NCBI RefSeq assembly: GCF_023278565.1
Contig: NC_064681.1
Location: 2,232,001 to 2,296,000, forward strand
Direction: 5' to 3'
Source: Colletotrichum lupini
Taxonomy: Eukaryota > Ascomycota > Sordariomycetes > Glomerellales > Glomerellaceae
Length of the DNA stretch: 64,000 nucleotides
Of the stretch, positions 46,664-58,539 are shown one piece after another. How positions within the stretch are numbered: position 1 is the first letter of the stretch; every line of letters starts with the position of its first letter. The position numbers were made by a program, and so were the translations under genes. A model generated the notes under the pieces. It ran no database searches and was not told where the DNA came from. It saw only the letters and a list, made by a program, of their open reading frames with translations.

Positions 46664-47364
46664 ATGCAGATCCAATCCGCCCTCGTCTCCCTCGCCCTCG
46701 TCGCCGGCACGGCCTCGGCCTACGAGCACGTCTACACCAACGGCACCTACACCATCACCAAGGTCTGGGACGCCGTCACGACCTACTGCCCCCAGCCCAC
46801 CACCCTCTGCTTCAACAACCGCACCTACACCATTGAGCAGCCCACCACCTTCATCATCCCCGACTGCCCCTGCACCCAGACCTACGTGAGTTTACCCTTT
46901 CCTCATTCTCTACCTCTGACGAAACATCCCCCTCTTGTCCGAAGCCGTGGCTGACACGTACGCCAAAGACCACCAACCAGTGCTCCGAGTGCGCCCACGC
47001 GACCGGCTACGTCGTCCCCGCTCCGCCCGCCAAGACCGACGTGCCCCCCGCCGTCCCCACCCAGACCGGCCTCATCACCTGCCCCGGCAGCCCCAACTGC
47101 CCTCCCGCTGCTTCCGGCGGTGCTGGTGGTGCTGGTGGTGCTGGTGGTGCTGCCTCCGGTGGCGCTGGTGGTGCCGGCGGTGCTGCTACCCCCAGCCAGA
47201 CCGGCGCGCTCGTCTGCCCCGGCAGCCCCAACTGCCCCGCCACCGGCACCGCTGGCACCAACGGCACCAAGCCTACGACCGTCGTCGTCGCCGGCGCCGA
47301 GAAGAACGCCGCTGCTGCTGGCGTTGCTCTCGTTGCTGGTGTCGTTGCCGTTTTGGCTCTGTAA
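46664..47364 (+). CDS. Small GPI-anchored cell wall protein
   Basis: Two exons, 46664-46885 and 46969-47364, give 205 aa; the intron is 83 bp with GTGAGT, a GCTGAC branch site and an AAAG acceptor. A signal peptide ends at about residue 19 (LVAGTASA then YEHVY). Next comes a Cys-containing module with YTITKVWDAVTTYCPQPTT and TFIIPDCPCTQTY, of the TTYCPxPTT type seen in many ascomycete wall proteins (Sed1/CCG-6-like in my memory). A duplicated motif (TGLITCPGSPNC and TGALVCPGSPNC) flanks a Gly/Ala tandem. The C-terminus is a GPI signal: a small-residue site around AEKNAAAAG, then a hydrophobic end VALVAGVVAVLAL. The codons are strongly C-ending, suggesting high expression. It probably resides in the wall or plasma membrane; its specific role is unknown. 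Confidence 0.85.
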
Positions 47365-48966
47365 AGGGGGGGGGGGGGTTTGAATGCTTCGGCTTCTCTT
47401 CCCTCTTTGGCTGCAACATTCCCACCTTTTCCGTGGCTTTTTCCTTTCCTCCTTGGAGACTAGACATGCACTATTCTTCTTCTTCTCTCTCAGCCGTTTT
47501 GGTAATGGGGGGAGACTTCCACAGAAGGAGAGGGAAACTCGAAGACTCATGTGCGTTGGGGGGGGGGAGAGCATGCTGCGGGGTTGAGGGGAGTGAAGTG
47601 AAGCCAGATTCGCCTGCGCCTTCTGCACTCCTTGAAACTTTGTGCTTTTCTCTCTCTCTCTCTGTGGTGTGAGTTGGAAGGTTTTGTTTCCTCCTTCTTA
47701 CAATCGTCATCTCTTCCTTGCGGACGGCTTTCGAGAGAGAAAAGAAACTTTTGTAGTTCTGGGATCCATGGGTGGTTTGGAACCCCGCTCATCCAAGCCT
47801 TGGAAAAGTGTGTGGATCCAACATCATTATTGTTTCAGTCTGTGTGTGTGTGTGTTTCTTGTTTTGTCGTTCATCATCATTGTTATCACGCCCCGTCATT
47901 GTATCACGCCGATTACGCCCAGAGATGAGGATACATCTGAACCTTGCATTGGGGGAAATTAGACGAGGAAGGAGAGAGAGAGTGAGAGAGAGTAGAGTGG
48001 TCGGAAGAGACAGCAGTGGCATTTTTTATGGCAGTATCCCGCTAGAACCCGGGTGAAAGACTGGGGGAAAGGGGCGGGATGGACACTGCTTCAGTGGATG
48101 GAAAGGGGACGAAATGAAGGATCTCCTTTGTTAGAATCTTGTTTTATTGCTTGGTTCTGTCACAAGGGGGGGAAGGGAGGATCGAAAAGGGGTTTCGATT
48201 GGTATTATTAACCCACTTCAGCATCATTATCACTCTGCATCCTTATCACCGCCATCATCATCATTATCATCCTAATTTAGGTGTATTTTCTTTGATACGC
48301 CTTTATATACTTTATCCTCTTTTTTTAGACTTTATAGAATTATCACTTTTGTTGTGTGTGTGTCATATCTGGTCCCATGGTGCCTCTTTTTTCGTTCAGT
48401 GAAATGTCTGTGAATTGGGATGTATTGGGTATAGATAGCCCTCCTCGTAACTGTGTAGTGCTTTTCTCTAGAGGCTAAGCTTATGTTACATTTCTCCTCA
48501 GTAGATTCTCGGACTCAGAAAACTTGCTTACTCATTCCTGAGGTTACTTGCAAAATGGTTTGGTTTGATCGTGATCTTTTCTTGGGCAGTGTTAAGACAA
48601 TGGGCGGTAAGTTGAGCGAGGGACGAAAAGCAAGGGCAAAGTATGGACTTTGAGGCTCTTGATCAACTTCATAATCTTTTTGCTCAGTTGCCTACGATTG
48701 TCGAGCTCAGCCTGGGTTATTAGGGACAAGGTGGATGGGCCTAAATCGAGGAATGTCTCTGGTCAAGTCTTTCCCATCGCTGTCTATCATCAGTATTCGC
48801 ATATGCGACCAGAGCACTATGGGCTCGATTTCAGCTACAGTGAAGTCGCAATATCTGTAGGAAAGATGTCTTCTCTAACAGACTCGAGCTTTATAGACAC
48901 GATCATATTCACATTCACTTTGTGAATCACAGATGTTGATGGTCTGTTATCATTACGAATGACGGA
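47365..48966. other. Intergenic region, GPI-protein gene to HET pseudogene
   Basis: About 1.6 kb between two convergent transcription units. A G13 tract (47366-47378) lies 1 bp after the GPI-protein stop codon. Further on are TCTCTCTC and GTGTGTGT microsatellites (47651-47662, 47841-47852). The right half is AT-richer. No gene is recognised. Confidence 0.5.
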
Positions 48967-51203
48967 CTACTCTAAATGTATACGGTGATTGCTCCTGTAC
49001 GGGCCTTTGATTTTCTCTGCCTCGGTGAAATGCGACCCGTAGAGCAATCGTTGCCCTTTCCCATCATATAGCCTGAAATTGAAGAACCCCACACGTTCGT
49101 ACCTGTAGGATCCTCGAAGTGCCATGTTCCCGCAGTCGTCGATGATGTAGCCCAAAGGATGCAATATCAAACCGGCAATCTCGACGCCCTCTGCGTTGAC
49201 GGGAGGTTCCCTGGTACACATGAGTGGTAAGATGACCACCTCCATGGGGAGTAAATCCTTCCGATAAAAGTCAAAGACGAAAGGGTTGTAGTCCAGTCGC
49301 TCCGACCTTCCATCAAGACTCAGCGAAACCCCGTCGTTGGGCATGTCCGACACTTTGAGAGTATAAACGCTGCCGCTCATGCCGATATAGCCTCCGAGTG
49401 GTATGCGGCGTCCTGCGGGAGCATCGCTATGGGCGCTATGGTAGATATGACGCGCGAGATGTAAGATGCTCTCGTCGCTGTTCACGATGGCCTTGAACGA
49501 GACCTTGCCTTGCACGGAAGCCCACGACCAAGATGGGGCGGGATGAGCAGGTCGGGGCTTCTTTTCCGCCGCAGGGTTCAAGCTCCAGCATATTTGTCGG
49601 GCGATGTGTGTATTCCAGATACCGTAAATGTATCGACTCAAGGAGGTATTAGAAAAGATGCCGGTCATTCCATTCAAGGCCGCGAGCTTGTCCTTTTCGT
49701 AGGTCAAGCTACAGCCCGAGTACTCCTCAACCAGGTGCTCTCAGACAGTTGCGAACGTTTCTTCATCCTCTGGCGAGTCCATTTCCTCTAGGGGGCGCAT
49801 TCTGCGTATTCGGGCGACGACTTTCTCGCGCTCGACCACGTCGTTGTCTGGTGCCACCGGTATGCCGTCGGGCAAGCTCTCACAGGCAAGGCGCCGTCTA
49901 AATTTCCAAAAGACTTGGTCTTTACCGAAGTGAAGAGTCCCTTTGGGCAGTAAGCGCTCTTGGAAGACCCAACCGCGCTTGTACAGCGGGGCTCTGTTGT
50001 AGTCGTTTAGGATGGACGTGTGATCCCAGACGGTGTATTCGCGAGACGGGATATCCGTTCTCTCTGAGCAAACAACCAACGATTCCAAGACGGATGGGTC
50101 TCTCGCTGTGAAGAGTCCACCATCGGGTCCCTCGGAGTGTGCGGCAACGATGTTGCAGGTGGAGTTGGAGTACACGTGGTCCATTCTGGAGGACTCTTTC
50201 TTCCAATCTAATGGGCTATCTTAAAGGATGCATAGTGAGTCGATCCAGATATGACGAATATTGAAGTGATGAGCCAGCGCGATCGTATCGCGGAAGGTCT
50301 TGGGAAGACTCTTGATAGCTGTGTTGTTTTGGAATGCGGGCAGTGTGTCCGATGTAAGCTGTGCGAATGGCAAAGAGCCCCAGCGGTGACTCAGCGTGAG
50401 ATAACCTCCATAATTGGCAGGCGTTTGATGATGCTCGGTGGTGATGACCTTCCACCAGTGACTACCTGAGTCTCCAGCATCAATGAGCCTGGAAGGTAGC
50501 CAGGTCGAATGGCTGTAGAAAACTTTGCACTCGGGATGGTTTCGGACGCAGTCATTGAGCCACTTTGCATTGTTATGAAAGCATCTTGCGAGTCCATACG
50601 TGGACTCAACCGCGCAGGTGGCTCGTCATCTAGTATCTCGTCAGTCTTTTCAGTAGTAGACTACCGAGTTCCGAGTCCTCGGACTGGATGCTCATCGGGG
50701 CAGTATAAATCACCGGGGCTACGCTTGAGGAGATTACAACAAACCAAGTCATCCAGATCATCCTCTCCCCACGCGCGTCCTGTATGCTGTTCAGAACCCG
50801 CAAAGAATAATCTCACGGGATCGGGTCTTGGATGAAGAATGAGATCCTCTTTCAGAACAGTCGAAATGCTCGGATCCGCAGAGTGACGCGCAAAGCGTTT
50901 ACAGAAATAACATCCCTGTTCGACTGCCTTGGCGAGATCCTCGGATGACCCGTGATGCTGATTGCGACGTCTTCGACGGAAGTCGTCGGCCTTGACTGCC
51001 TCTTTGCTGAAAGCATCCTTGCACGCGGTGCAGAAAACGGTGTCTTTTGAGTGGGTGAAGGCTGGACGGATGGATCTGACGACGTTTTGGGGGTGGGCTA
51101 TCGTCGAATTGTATAGTCCGTTCCATAGGCCCGTTTTCGGCAGATGATTGATTTGATTCTTGAACCATTTGATGATATGACTAGGTTGGTTTTCGAATAA
51201 AGT
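48967..51203 (-). pseudogene. HET-domain (heterokaryon incompatibility) protein, disrupted
   Basis: Intact HET proteins trigger cell death when unlike strains fuse. On the minus strand the family motifs appear in order: TVFCTACKDAF and HHGSSEDLAKAVEQGCYFCK; AKWLNDCVRNHPEC; then the HET core GGYLTLSHRWG, SLPKTFRDTIALAHHF, IRHIWIDSLCIL, DSPLDWKKESSRMDHVYSNS; and later APSWSWASVQGKV. Within the core, TAA at 50223-50221 stands where the family has CAA/CAG (SLCI-x-Q-D). Further on, TGA at 49743-49741 stands where Trp is expected before EHLVEEYSG. Frame is otherwise kept across both stops, so they are nonsense changes, not introns. An 80-bp intron (50664-50585) probably joins the N-terminal part. 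No start ATG is found before the stop at 51206. It is divergent from TBCD. Confidence 0.85.
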
Positions 51204-51833
51204 TCAACACCGATAACTGACAGAGCGTTTGTTATCTCGAATTATACATAGGTGTTGTTGCAAGACACTAAACGCAGACCGCCCCTTTACCCGCAGAGTC
51301 GGTCACGACTTCGCAAGGGACGCTAGGGATTGGAGGCAATTGGTATGGAAAGCAAAGCCCGACTAAAAATTTGTAACAATTAAGTGCAAAAGGTGGTCTT
51401 GAATAGAAGCTGTACTTAATGGTAGTTGGAATTATCGATGGGATAAAGGAGAAGCACCGAAAGCAACTAACTGTACCTCCACCGGAATTGAGGTACAGCT
51501 CGCGGTCGTATACAGTGCGGGTGACTCGGGTACACCAGTGACCGGCACTGTCCCAACTTCACTGCCTGAATTCGAGGTATCCACAACTTCAACCTCACTC
51601 ATTCATCAGATCAATTTCTCATCCGAGGTCTGGTGCTTAACGTCCCTCACCCAGATAAACTGAAGATTGAAACAGGAAACTCACCGTTGGACTTCAGATC
51701 GAAGTTCTGAACTTAGTATCCTGAAATCTTCGGTATTCTTATCCCGACTACCCCGCTACAAGACATGGAATAAAAGCCCAGCCGATTGTCTACGAACCTC
51801 TCAGCCTATTTCGAAGACCGGCGGTCAGCCAAC
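51204..51833. other. Divergent spacer, HET pseudogene and TBCD
   Basis: About 630 bp between the HET pseudogene (leftwards) and TBCD (rightwards), presumably holding both promoters. No gene is seen. The ATG at 51786 is in frame with TBCD but is not preferred over the one at 51834, which matches the expected N-terminus better. Confidence 0.5.
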
Positions 51834-54800
51834 ATGGATGCTCACGAAGACGATAGCGACATCAAGTTGCAAAAGGCCTCATCAGAGCTCATTGCAGAGT
51901 TCTCTCGCTCCCTTCCGCTCTTCCTACGCAAGCCTGATGGCAAGACCCTCCGCGCCCGCGTCAGGGTGTCAGAGACCTCACGTCTGACTTCAAGCGTAGA
52001 TACCCCCTCTGCACTGAATCTCATATCCCTCTATATCGAAACACATTCAATACATGATTCTGACACGTCTCATAGCTCCTTGATCCATTCCAAGAGCTGC
52101 CTCAGCTACTGGATCCTCATCTACCAGAGTGGCTCCCCCTCCTTGCATCAACGTATCTGGAGCACCTCAACACCCGCTCCCGGGCCCGGGCCCGGCCATC
52201 GGCTTCAACCCGCTCCCAGCTCCTGGAACCCCTGAACCTCGCCATCGCCAAAATCATCTACACCTTCACCAAGATCCGCGGCGAAAAGGTTATTGTTCGC
52301 TTCCTCAACGTCGAGTCCCGCCACATCGAGCCCCTTCTCTCGGCCCTTGAAGCCTCAGAGCGCGCCTCGTCAACCGCACGCCCCGCGCTCAACCCCCTTT
52401 CTTCGCCCCAGTCATCCTCCGCAGCGGCAACATCCCCATCGGGTGCCATAGCACAATGGTCCTGGGAAGAGCGCTACCTCGTCCTCCTCTGGCTCTCACA
52501 CCTCCTCCTCGCCCCTTTTGACCTCTCAACCATCTCCTCCGCCTCCGCCGACCCGGACCTCACTCTCCCCACGATCCCAGACTTCGACTGGCCCGATGAC
52601 CTCCCCGGAATCACCGTCCGCATTCTACCCCTCGCTATCAAGTACCTCGCCACCTCCGGCAAAGAGCGCGATGGCGCCCGCGCCCTGCTCATCCGCATCG
52701 CCATGCGCCGCGACATGCAATCCCAAGGCGTCCTCTCCGCCCTCGTCCACTGGTCTCTCGCCTCCCTGAAACCTTCGTCATCCTCCGACGCCGCGACACC
52801 GGCACCGCCGCAGCCGCCCTACTTTTACATCGGCGTCCTCTCCTTCCTCGCCGGCGTCCTCCGCTCATCCATAAACACCTCCGATATGGACGCCTACCTC
52901 TCGCCCATCTTCCTCACCGCGCATGCAGTCGCCTCGGCTGGAGACCCCCAGGATACCACGGCCATGGCCACATCCACCCCGTCCCTCTCAAGCGCTATCC
53001 GCTCCGTCGCCGTAGCGCGCAAGATGCTCATCAAAGTCATTCGCTCCGTCACGGTCCTCCTTCTACGCAGCAACAGGTCCCCGTCAGATCAGCAGAGCAC
53101 CGACGAACTAGTCGAATTGTCCATAGGTTACCTTCTAGAATCCCTTGCCGACAACGACACCCCCGTCCGGCTGGCCGCCTCTAAAGCCCTCAGCATCGTC
53201 ACCCTCAAGCTTGACCCGGACATGGCCTCTCAAGTCGTCGACGCCGTCCTGGACTCCCTCAACCGCAACGTCTTTTGGACCCGCGACCCGGGCACTCCCA
53301 AAGGAGCCTCTTCTGCCACCACCACGCGCGACCTTACAGCCGTCAACCCCCTAGAATGGCACGGCCTAATGCTCACCCTCTCCCATCTCCTCTACCGCCG
53401 CTCTCCACCCGCGTCTCAACTTCCCGCCATCGTTCACGGCCTCCTTCTCGGCCTCTCGTTCGAAAAACGCAGCACTTCGGGCGGTTCCATCGGCACAAAC
53501 GTCCGCGACGCAGCCTGCTTCGGCATCTGGGCCCTCGCACGCCGCTACACCACCCCGGAACTCCTCGACGTCCCCACCGCCGCCGTCGTCGCGGCACGCA
53601 GCTATCATCGCGCCGCATCCAACGTCACCATCCTACAAGTCCTCGCCACAGAGCTCACTGTGACAGCTTCTCTCGACCCGGCAGGCAACATCCGCCGCGG
53701 CGCCTCAGCCGCCCTGCAGGAGCTCATCGGTCGGCACCCGGATACCGTCGAAAAGGGCATCTGGGTCGTGCAGGCTGTAGACTATCACACCGTCGCCCTG
53801 CGCTCGCGTGCGGTACACGACGTCGCGCTCAGCGCGACTAAGCTCTCGTCGCAGTACGGCGCCGCTCTGCTGGATGGCCTGCTCGGCTGGCGGGGCATAG
53901 GCGACGCCGATGTCGTCTCGCGGCGCGTGGCTGGCGCGTCGTTTGGTACGCTCACGCTGGAGCTCGCGCGACAAGCTGGAGCCGGGCCTTCGTCGTCTCC
54001 GTCTGGCGGGTCTGGAAACGACGACGTTGCTCAGTTCACGGCGTCCATCGAGAGGGTGCTCGCGCGCCTGCGTACGCTCCAGACGCGCCAAGTCGACGAG
54101 CGACATGGTCTCGTTCTCTGCCTCGCGTCCGTCCTGGATAAGTTCCCTGAGCTGCTTGCCGGCAAGCCGGTCGATAGCGTCACTGGAATCGCTCACCGCA
54201 TCGTCCGTGAACTGGAGGTCCTCTTCAAGGAATTCCAGACGACGACGTATCGTCGACCGGAGCTAGTCGCCGAAGCGTACAGCCGTTTGATCACTTCATC
54301 ATTCCCTATCCTACAAGCTACTTCATCTCCCAAAGGCGCAATCATAAACTTAGAGCCAGGCTACAGGGTCGTCTCAACAGATAACACCGAAAATCTACTC
54401 CATGCCATCAAGACGACCGACAACGCCCAGGATACCAACATAATCCCCGACGGCGTAACGAGCTTGGTCTCGACTTTCACCCCCATCGTCAGCGCAGGCC
54501 TCGTCCGCACAGAAAAGGAAGCCGTCGCCGCGTCCTCGGAAGCAGCCCTCGTCCTCCTCGTCTTCTCCCCCGCACAAGAGCGCACGCGCATCGTCACAGA
54601 ATGGGCCGGCGCCGTGCGGCAGCGGCCCACATCGCGCGCGGCCAGCGACACGGGCGCGCTCTATGCGCTGACGATGGCGTACCCAGTCACGACTACGTTT
54701 AGCGACGGCGGCAGCAGCGTCGTCTGCGACACCATCCTCACCCGATGGGCCGGCGACAACGACATTGACACGCGCGTGGCGATCCTGCAGGCCCTCTCGC

Positions 54801-56064
54801 AGAGCGGTCTGCTACGGGACCAGGCGCTCGTGTTCCTCGACCTGCTGGCGGAGGGTCTGAACGATTATACGACGAACGCGAGGGGCGACGTCGGATCGCA
54901 CGTCAGGTTGGAGGCGCTCAAGGCGACGAGGTCATTGTGGACTATGGCTCTTGGTGTGGATCGCTCTCATTCTGTCATCAGGGGAAACAATGATCACAGG
55001 ACGGAATGGCTTCCCGCGGCGGTCTCGAAGCTGTTCCTTCGGACGCTGCGTCTAGCTGCTGAGAAGCTGGATCGCGTGCGGACTGAAGCGCACGCGGTCC
55101 TTGCTCTGACTGTTGAGCCTAGGTAAGGAATACCTCCCCCCCCCCCCCCCCCCTTTCCCCCCTTAATCACCTTTGACAGTCGCCTCATGAACGGCGAGGG
55201 AACGAAAAACAAAAAGGACCTCAACTAACAAAGTATACACACACCAGCTTCGCAACAACCTTTACAAAGCTCACCTTTTCGTCAAAAACCTACTTCCAAA
55301 CCCTCCTGAACCTCTACGCGACAGAAAACAGCCTGCAGCCGCCCATCGCGGAGCCGGCCAGGGCCGACGCGGGGGCCTGGATGGCGGAGCTGCTGGCGGG
55401 GTACGTCACGTCGGCCGACACGGGCAACGAGGACCTGGTCATCGCGTCCCGCGCGGCGCTGGCCGACTTTTGCGCCGCGTCGCCGCGGAACCTGGACGCC
55501 GTCTGCGCGGCGCTGGTCAGCAACGTCAAGACCAGGCAGACGCCGGGCCGGGGCCAGGGCCAGGGAGACCGCGTGGTGGTGCCGACGCTCGAGATCGTGG
55601 CGTTCCTCTGCCACGTCGGGCTCTTCCAAAAGTGTCGCGGGGTCGACCTGCGGCACCTGTGCCTGCAGGTCCAAAAGGCGGGTTACAAGACGGGTAATGT
55701 GAGGAAGCTGGAGGCTTGTATCAAGGTGTACGGCTGCGTGGCTGGGTTCGACGAGGTGTGTGCCGGTGTAACTGAGGAGGACCTCGGAAAGGAGGAGGAG
55801 GAGGAGGCGGAGGAGATACTACGGGGTAAGAGACGGGACGGTATCTCAGAGGCTAGGAAGCGGCTCGGCGCGTTGATGTTTCATCCCTGGCCGAGGGTGA
55901 GGAGCCTTGTCGTCGACGAGCTGTGGAAGCTGTTTGGGGAGCAGGAGGATGAGCATGAGCATGGCGGCGGCGGCGAGTCGCTCAAGAGCGTCGACTGGAG
56001 TAAAGCCGACAAAGCCTCCATCAATCGCGTCGTGGAGCAGTTTGCATTGTCTCGGGCAGCCTAA
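51834..56064 (+). CDS. TBCD: Tubulin-folding cofactor D
   Basis: Homologue of yeast Cin1 and fission yeast Alp1; it captures beta-tubulin after chaperonin release and, with cofactors E and C, assembles the alpha/beta dimer in the cytosol. Exons 51834-51995, 52076-55122 and 55248-56064 give 1341 aa. Intron 1 (80 bp) has a weak donor GTAGAT but a TTCTGACACG branch site and restores the family string LLDPFQELPQLLDPHLPEWL. Intron 2 (125 bp) contains an 18-C run. The protein is HEAT/ARM-like helical repeats throughout, with NLAIAKIIYTFTKIRGEKV and WEERYLVLLWLSHLLLAPFD typical of the N-terminal half. A TFCD C-terminal domain lies in the last third. A short acidic insert (KEEEEEEAEE) lies near the C-terminus. 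Length is a little above the usual 1100-1250 aa. Confidence 0.93.
55136..55153. repeat. C18 homopolymer inside TBCD intron 2
   Basis: Eighteen C in a row starting 13 bp after the GTAAGG donor at 55123, then TTTCCCCCC. It lies within the spliced-out segment 55123-55247. Confidence 0.9.
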
Positions 56065-56588
56065 GATGGTTCAAACCATAAACCATACGCCATCATAACA
56101 TTGCGAGCGTCTGGTTTGGGTTGTGCAGAAATGCTGTGACGAGAGATGTTCTTTTTTTCGTCCCAACTACAATTTGCAACCTGTCTAGTCAGTGCGGTCT
56201 CTGCTTTGAGAAGAAAGCGGTTCATCTGCCGAACCACAACGCTTTCGCGGGAGAGGAATGCGGGAAAGGGGGGATTGGCGAGCTGTCACAGCAAAGACAG
56301 CTTCCCTTCCCGCTCCCGCTCAGATTGTTTTTCAAGGTTCAGCTCATCCCTGGCAAAAATCCGGCCGGCAATGCAATACCTCACGTTCAAACAAACAATA
56401 CCAAGTCGGGATAGAACTCAAAAGTAGAAGCTCAGATCAAAAAAAAAAAAACACCACGTGTGTCGGCAGGCCGCAGCATAACCTACCCAAAAGCACGCCT
56501 TCATGAGGTCCGGTGGGGGAGGGGGAGGGCGGGTATGATTTGCCCGCTCCCAGACGGTGTGTTACCGGGCAAGGAAGGTGAGAGTTTC
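56065..56588. other. TBCD 3' region
   Basis: This stretch follows the TBCD stop and leads into the G tract. It contains an A12 run near 56439-56450. No gene is recognised. Confidence 0.45.
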
Positions 56589-56663
56589 GGTGGGGGAGGG
56601 GGAGGGGGGGGGGGAGGGGGGGGGTGGGGGGGGGGGGGGGGGGGGGGGGGGAGGGGGGGGGGT

Positions 56664-56694
<31 letters not shown>

Positions 56695-56755
56695 GGGGGG
56701 GGGGGGGGGGGGGGGTCGCTCGCGGGGGGGGGGGGGTGGGGGGGGGGCGGGGGGT

Positions 56756-56785
<30 letters not shown>
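56589..56785 (+). repeat. Giant G tract
   Basis: About 195 bp on the plus strand that are almost entirely G, broken only by isolated A, T or C bases and one TCGCTCGC island near 56716-56723. Runs reach more than 30 consecutive G. Such DNA can fold into G-quadruplexes and is hard to sequence, so the true length is uncertain. It starts about 525 bp after the TBCD stop codon. The poly-Gly/poly-Pro open frames across it are artefacts of composition. Confidence 0.9.
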
Positions 56786-56787
<2 letters not shown>

Positions 56788-57444
56788 GCAGCTAGACAGC
56801 TCGCTGTGGAGGGGGCCGAACCCTTTCATCTTTCATGCCCGACTTTGCTGCAGTGTGTAACGTACAACATTGGCGAAATGTTTTCCATCATCATTGCTGG
56901 TACGGCAGTGAAATAAACACGCACAGCTATATTCTGGACACCCGTGGGGGAGGGGTTCAATGTAGTCATATCCGACTTTCCGTTTCATAAGACCGAAAAC
57001 TTCACGAAAAGAAAAAGGCGCCAAGACGCGGTTCATCAAAGCACCCTCAATGCTATTAAATGCGTAGAGACCATTCGTCAGCCATCTCGCGCGCGGCCGC
57101 CGGCCACCGAGGTTCGACGGACATCTCGCCGGGATTTTGCTACCGACGAAGTACCGATGAAATCAGTCGTCCCCCCCGGGGGAGGGCAGCAAAGGCAGAA
57201 AGATTACGCCGGTAGTATTTTTTTTTTCTTCGTCAATTTCCATGTCGATCAGATTATTTTTTAACTTCCGCTATCCGGCGGAAACGAGATGCTGGGTCCG
57301 AAACAAAACCAGTAGAAATGTTGTTGAATAATGCCAAGACCCCGTTGGCCCTAGGCGCCTACCTAATCGCAAACTCTTCGTGCAGAAGGCCGCGATGGTT
57401 GGTCGATGTCGGAATGTACGTTTACAAATGCCTAGTATAGCCTT
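56786..57444. other. Spacer right of the G tract
   Basis: About 660 bp with no supported gene. Confidence 0.4.
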
Positions 57445-58539
57445 TTAGCTTTGAAAGTCCTTGGGTTGGAGAAAATCCTTGAGCGAAAACTCCAGACCCG
57501 AGACCGAGTTTCTGACGTCCTGGAGTAGTGTGAGTGCCGATATATTGTCAGGTGCCTCCCGTTTACGAATGTAAGCCAAGCATCCCGCAAAAACAAATTG
57601 GATCCGGCAATGGTGTTTCATGACCAGTGTACCCTTTCCCCCTTCATGTCCTTTACGTTGTGTAAGCTGGAGAAGCACTACGTACACGTCTTACACACGG
57701 ACGTTGGTGACGTTTTGTCGATCGGATGACAACGCACGGCTAGTGAGAACCATAAGGCGTAGAGTAATTCTGCCTGGTGAGCAAGCCGCCAGTATCGGAT
57801 ACCGAAGCAGATCATAAGAGACAGGTGCACAGGCACACAGACAAAAAGTCAACAGCCGCAGCCAACTGCTGACTACTGAGTATGAGGATTGAGGCTGGGG
57901 CTCCTTGGACTTTGGAGGATCGTTCAGAGCGCGGAATCGGGCCGTTGTGACGGTGCCATCTTCGAAGTAGTGTGTACCAGTCAACCACGGCCTAAGAGCC
58001 GTGGGAGCGTCTACTGCGTATGGGAGGATGGGATCGGATCCTTTCATGTCTCAAGATGATGGAATGTCTGGTACAGCGGACACGCTCCTAGGTGATATGA
58101 AATTCCCGCGGGAATTAGTTTTTGCCAGTAATTCGTAGAAGCTGGAAGATTGAGGTAGCCTGCGCCGCGTTTTAGCAACGCCATCGACACGCAAGTGGCA
58201 GCGACGCTGTGGCCCTGCAGGCTTGTTCTTGGGCACCTTATCCAAGGCGGTTTTGCACACGTAACAGACAAAATCGCCGTGTTGATAACCCCAAGCATGG
58301 CTTGACGACCCCCTTGTCAACTTGTTCTTGTACCTGATGCCATTCTTCGATAGTCTGGAACTGGCTCGCCGTTCGTTTCTCCCTGGCGGTTCTCTGCTCT
58401 TCCACGTGGATTTGACACAAAGAACCCTGGAAAGCAATTTCAGCTTCGAGGGACGCAATATGATGGGCGCCGGGGGAGTTAGTCTCGATTTAGCCATGGT
58501 GTGGCGGACGAGGTTGACCTCGGATTCCCCAAGGCGCAA
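57445..58539 (-). other. Possible decayed or multi-exon hypothetical gene
   Basis: Minus-strand DNA here reads like protein in pieces that change frame. One piece (58464-58340) contains HHIASLEAEIAFQGSLCQIH and continues as a charged helical stretch (VEEQRTAREKRTASQFQTIE). Another (58298-58044) contains LLKRGAGYLNLPASTNYW. A third starts at 58047 (ILPYAVDAPTALRPWLTGTH), and a fourth ends at 57445 (ISALTLLQDVRNSVSG). A candidate intron GTACAAG...CCTGCAG would join the first two in phase. The first piece fits the ATG at 58497 only if one base is restored near a C5 run, which would mean a frameshift or a sequence error. I recognise no family. Confidence 0.25.

Noticed and set aside
49741..50223. 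Introns hiding the two stops in the HET gene
   Set aside because: Conserved family residues continue in the same frame directly on both sides of each stop, leaving no room for an intron.
56437..56916. Poly-Gly and poly-Pro open frames over the G tract
   Set aside because: A run of G cannot contain stop codons in any frame, so the open frames carry no information.
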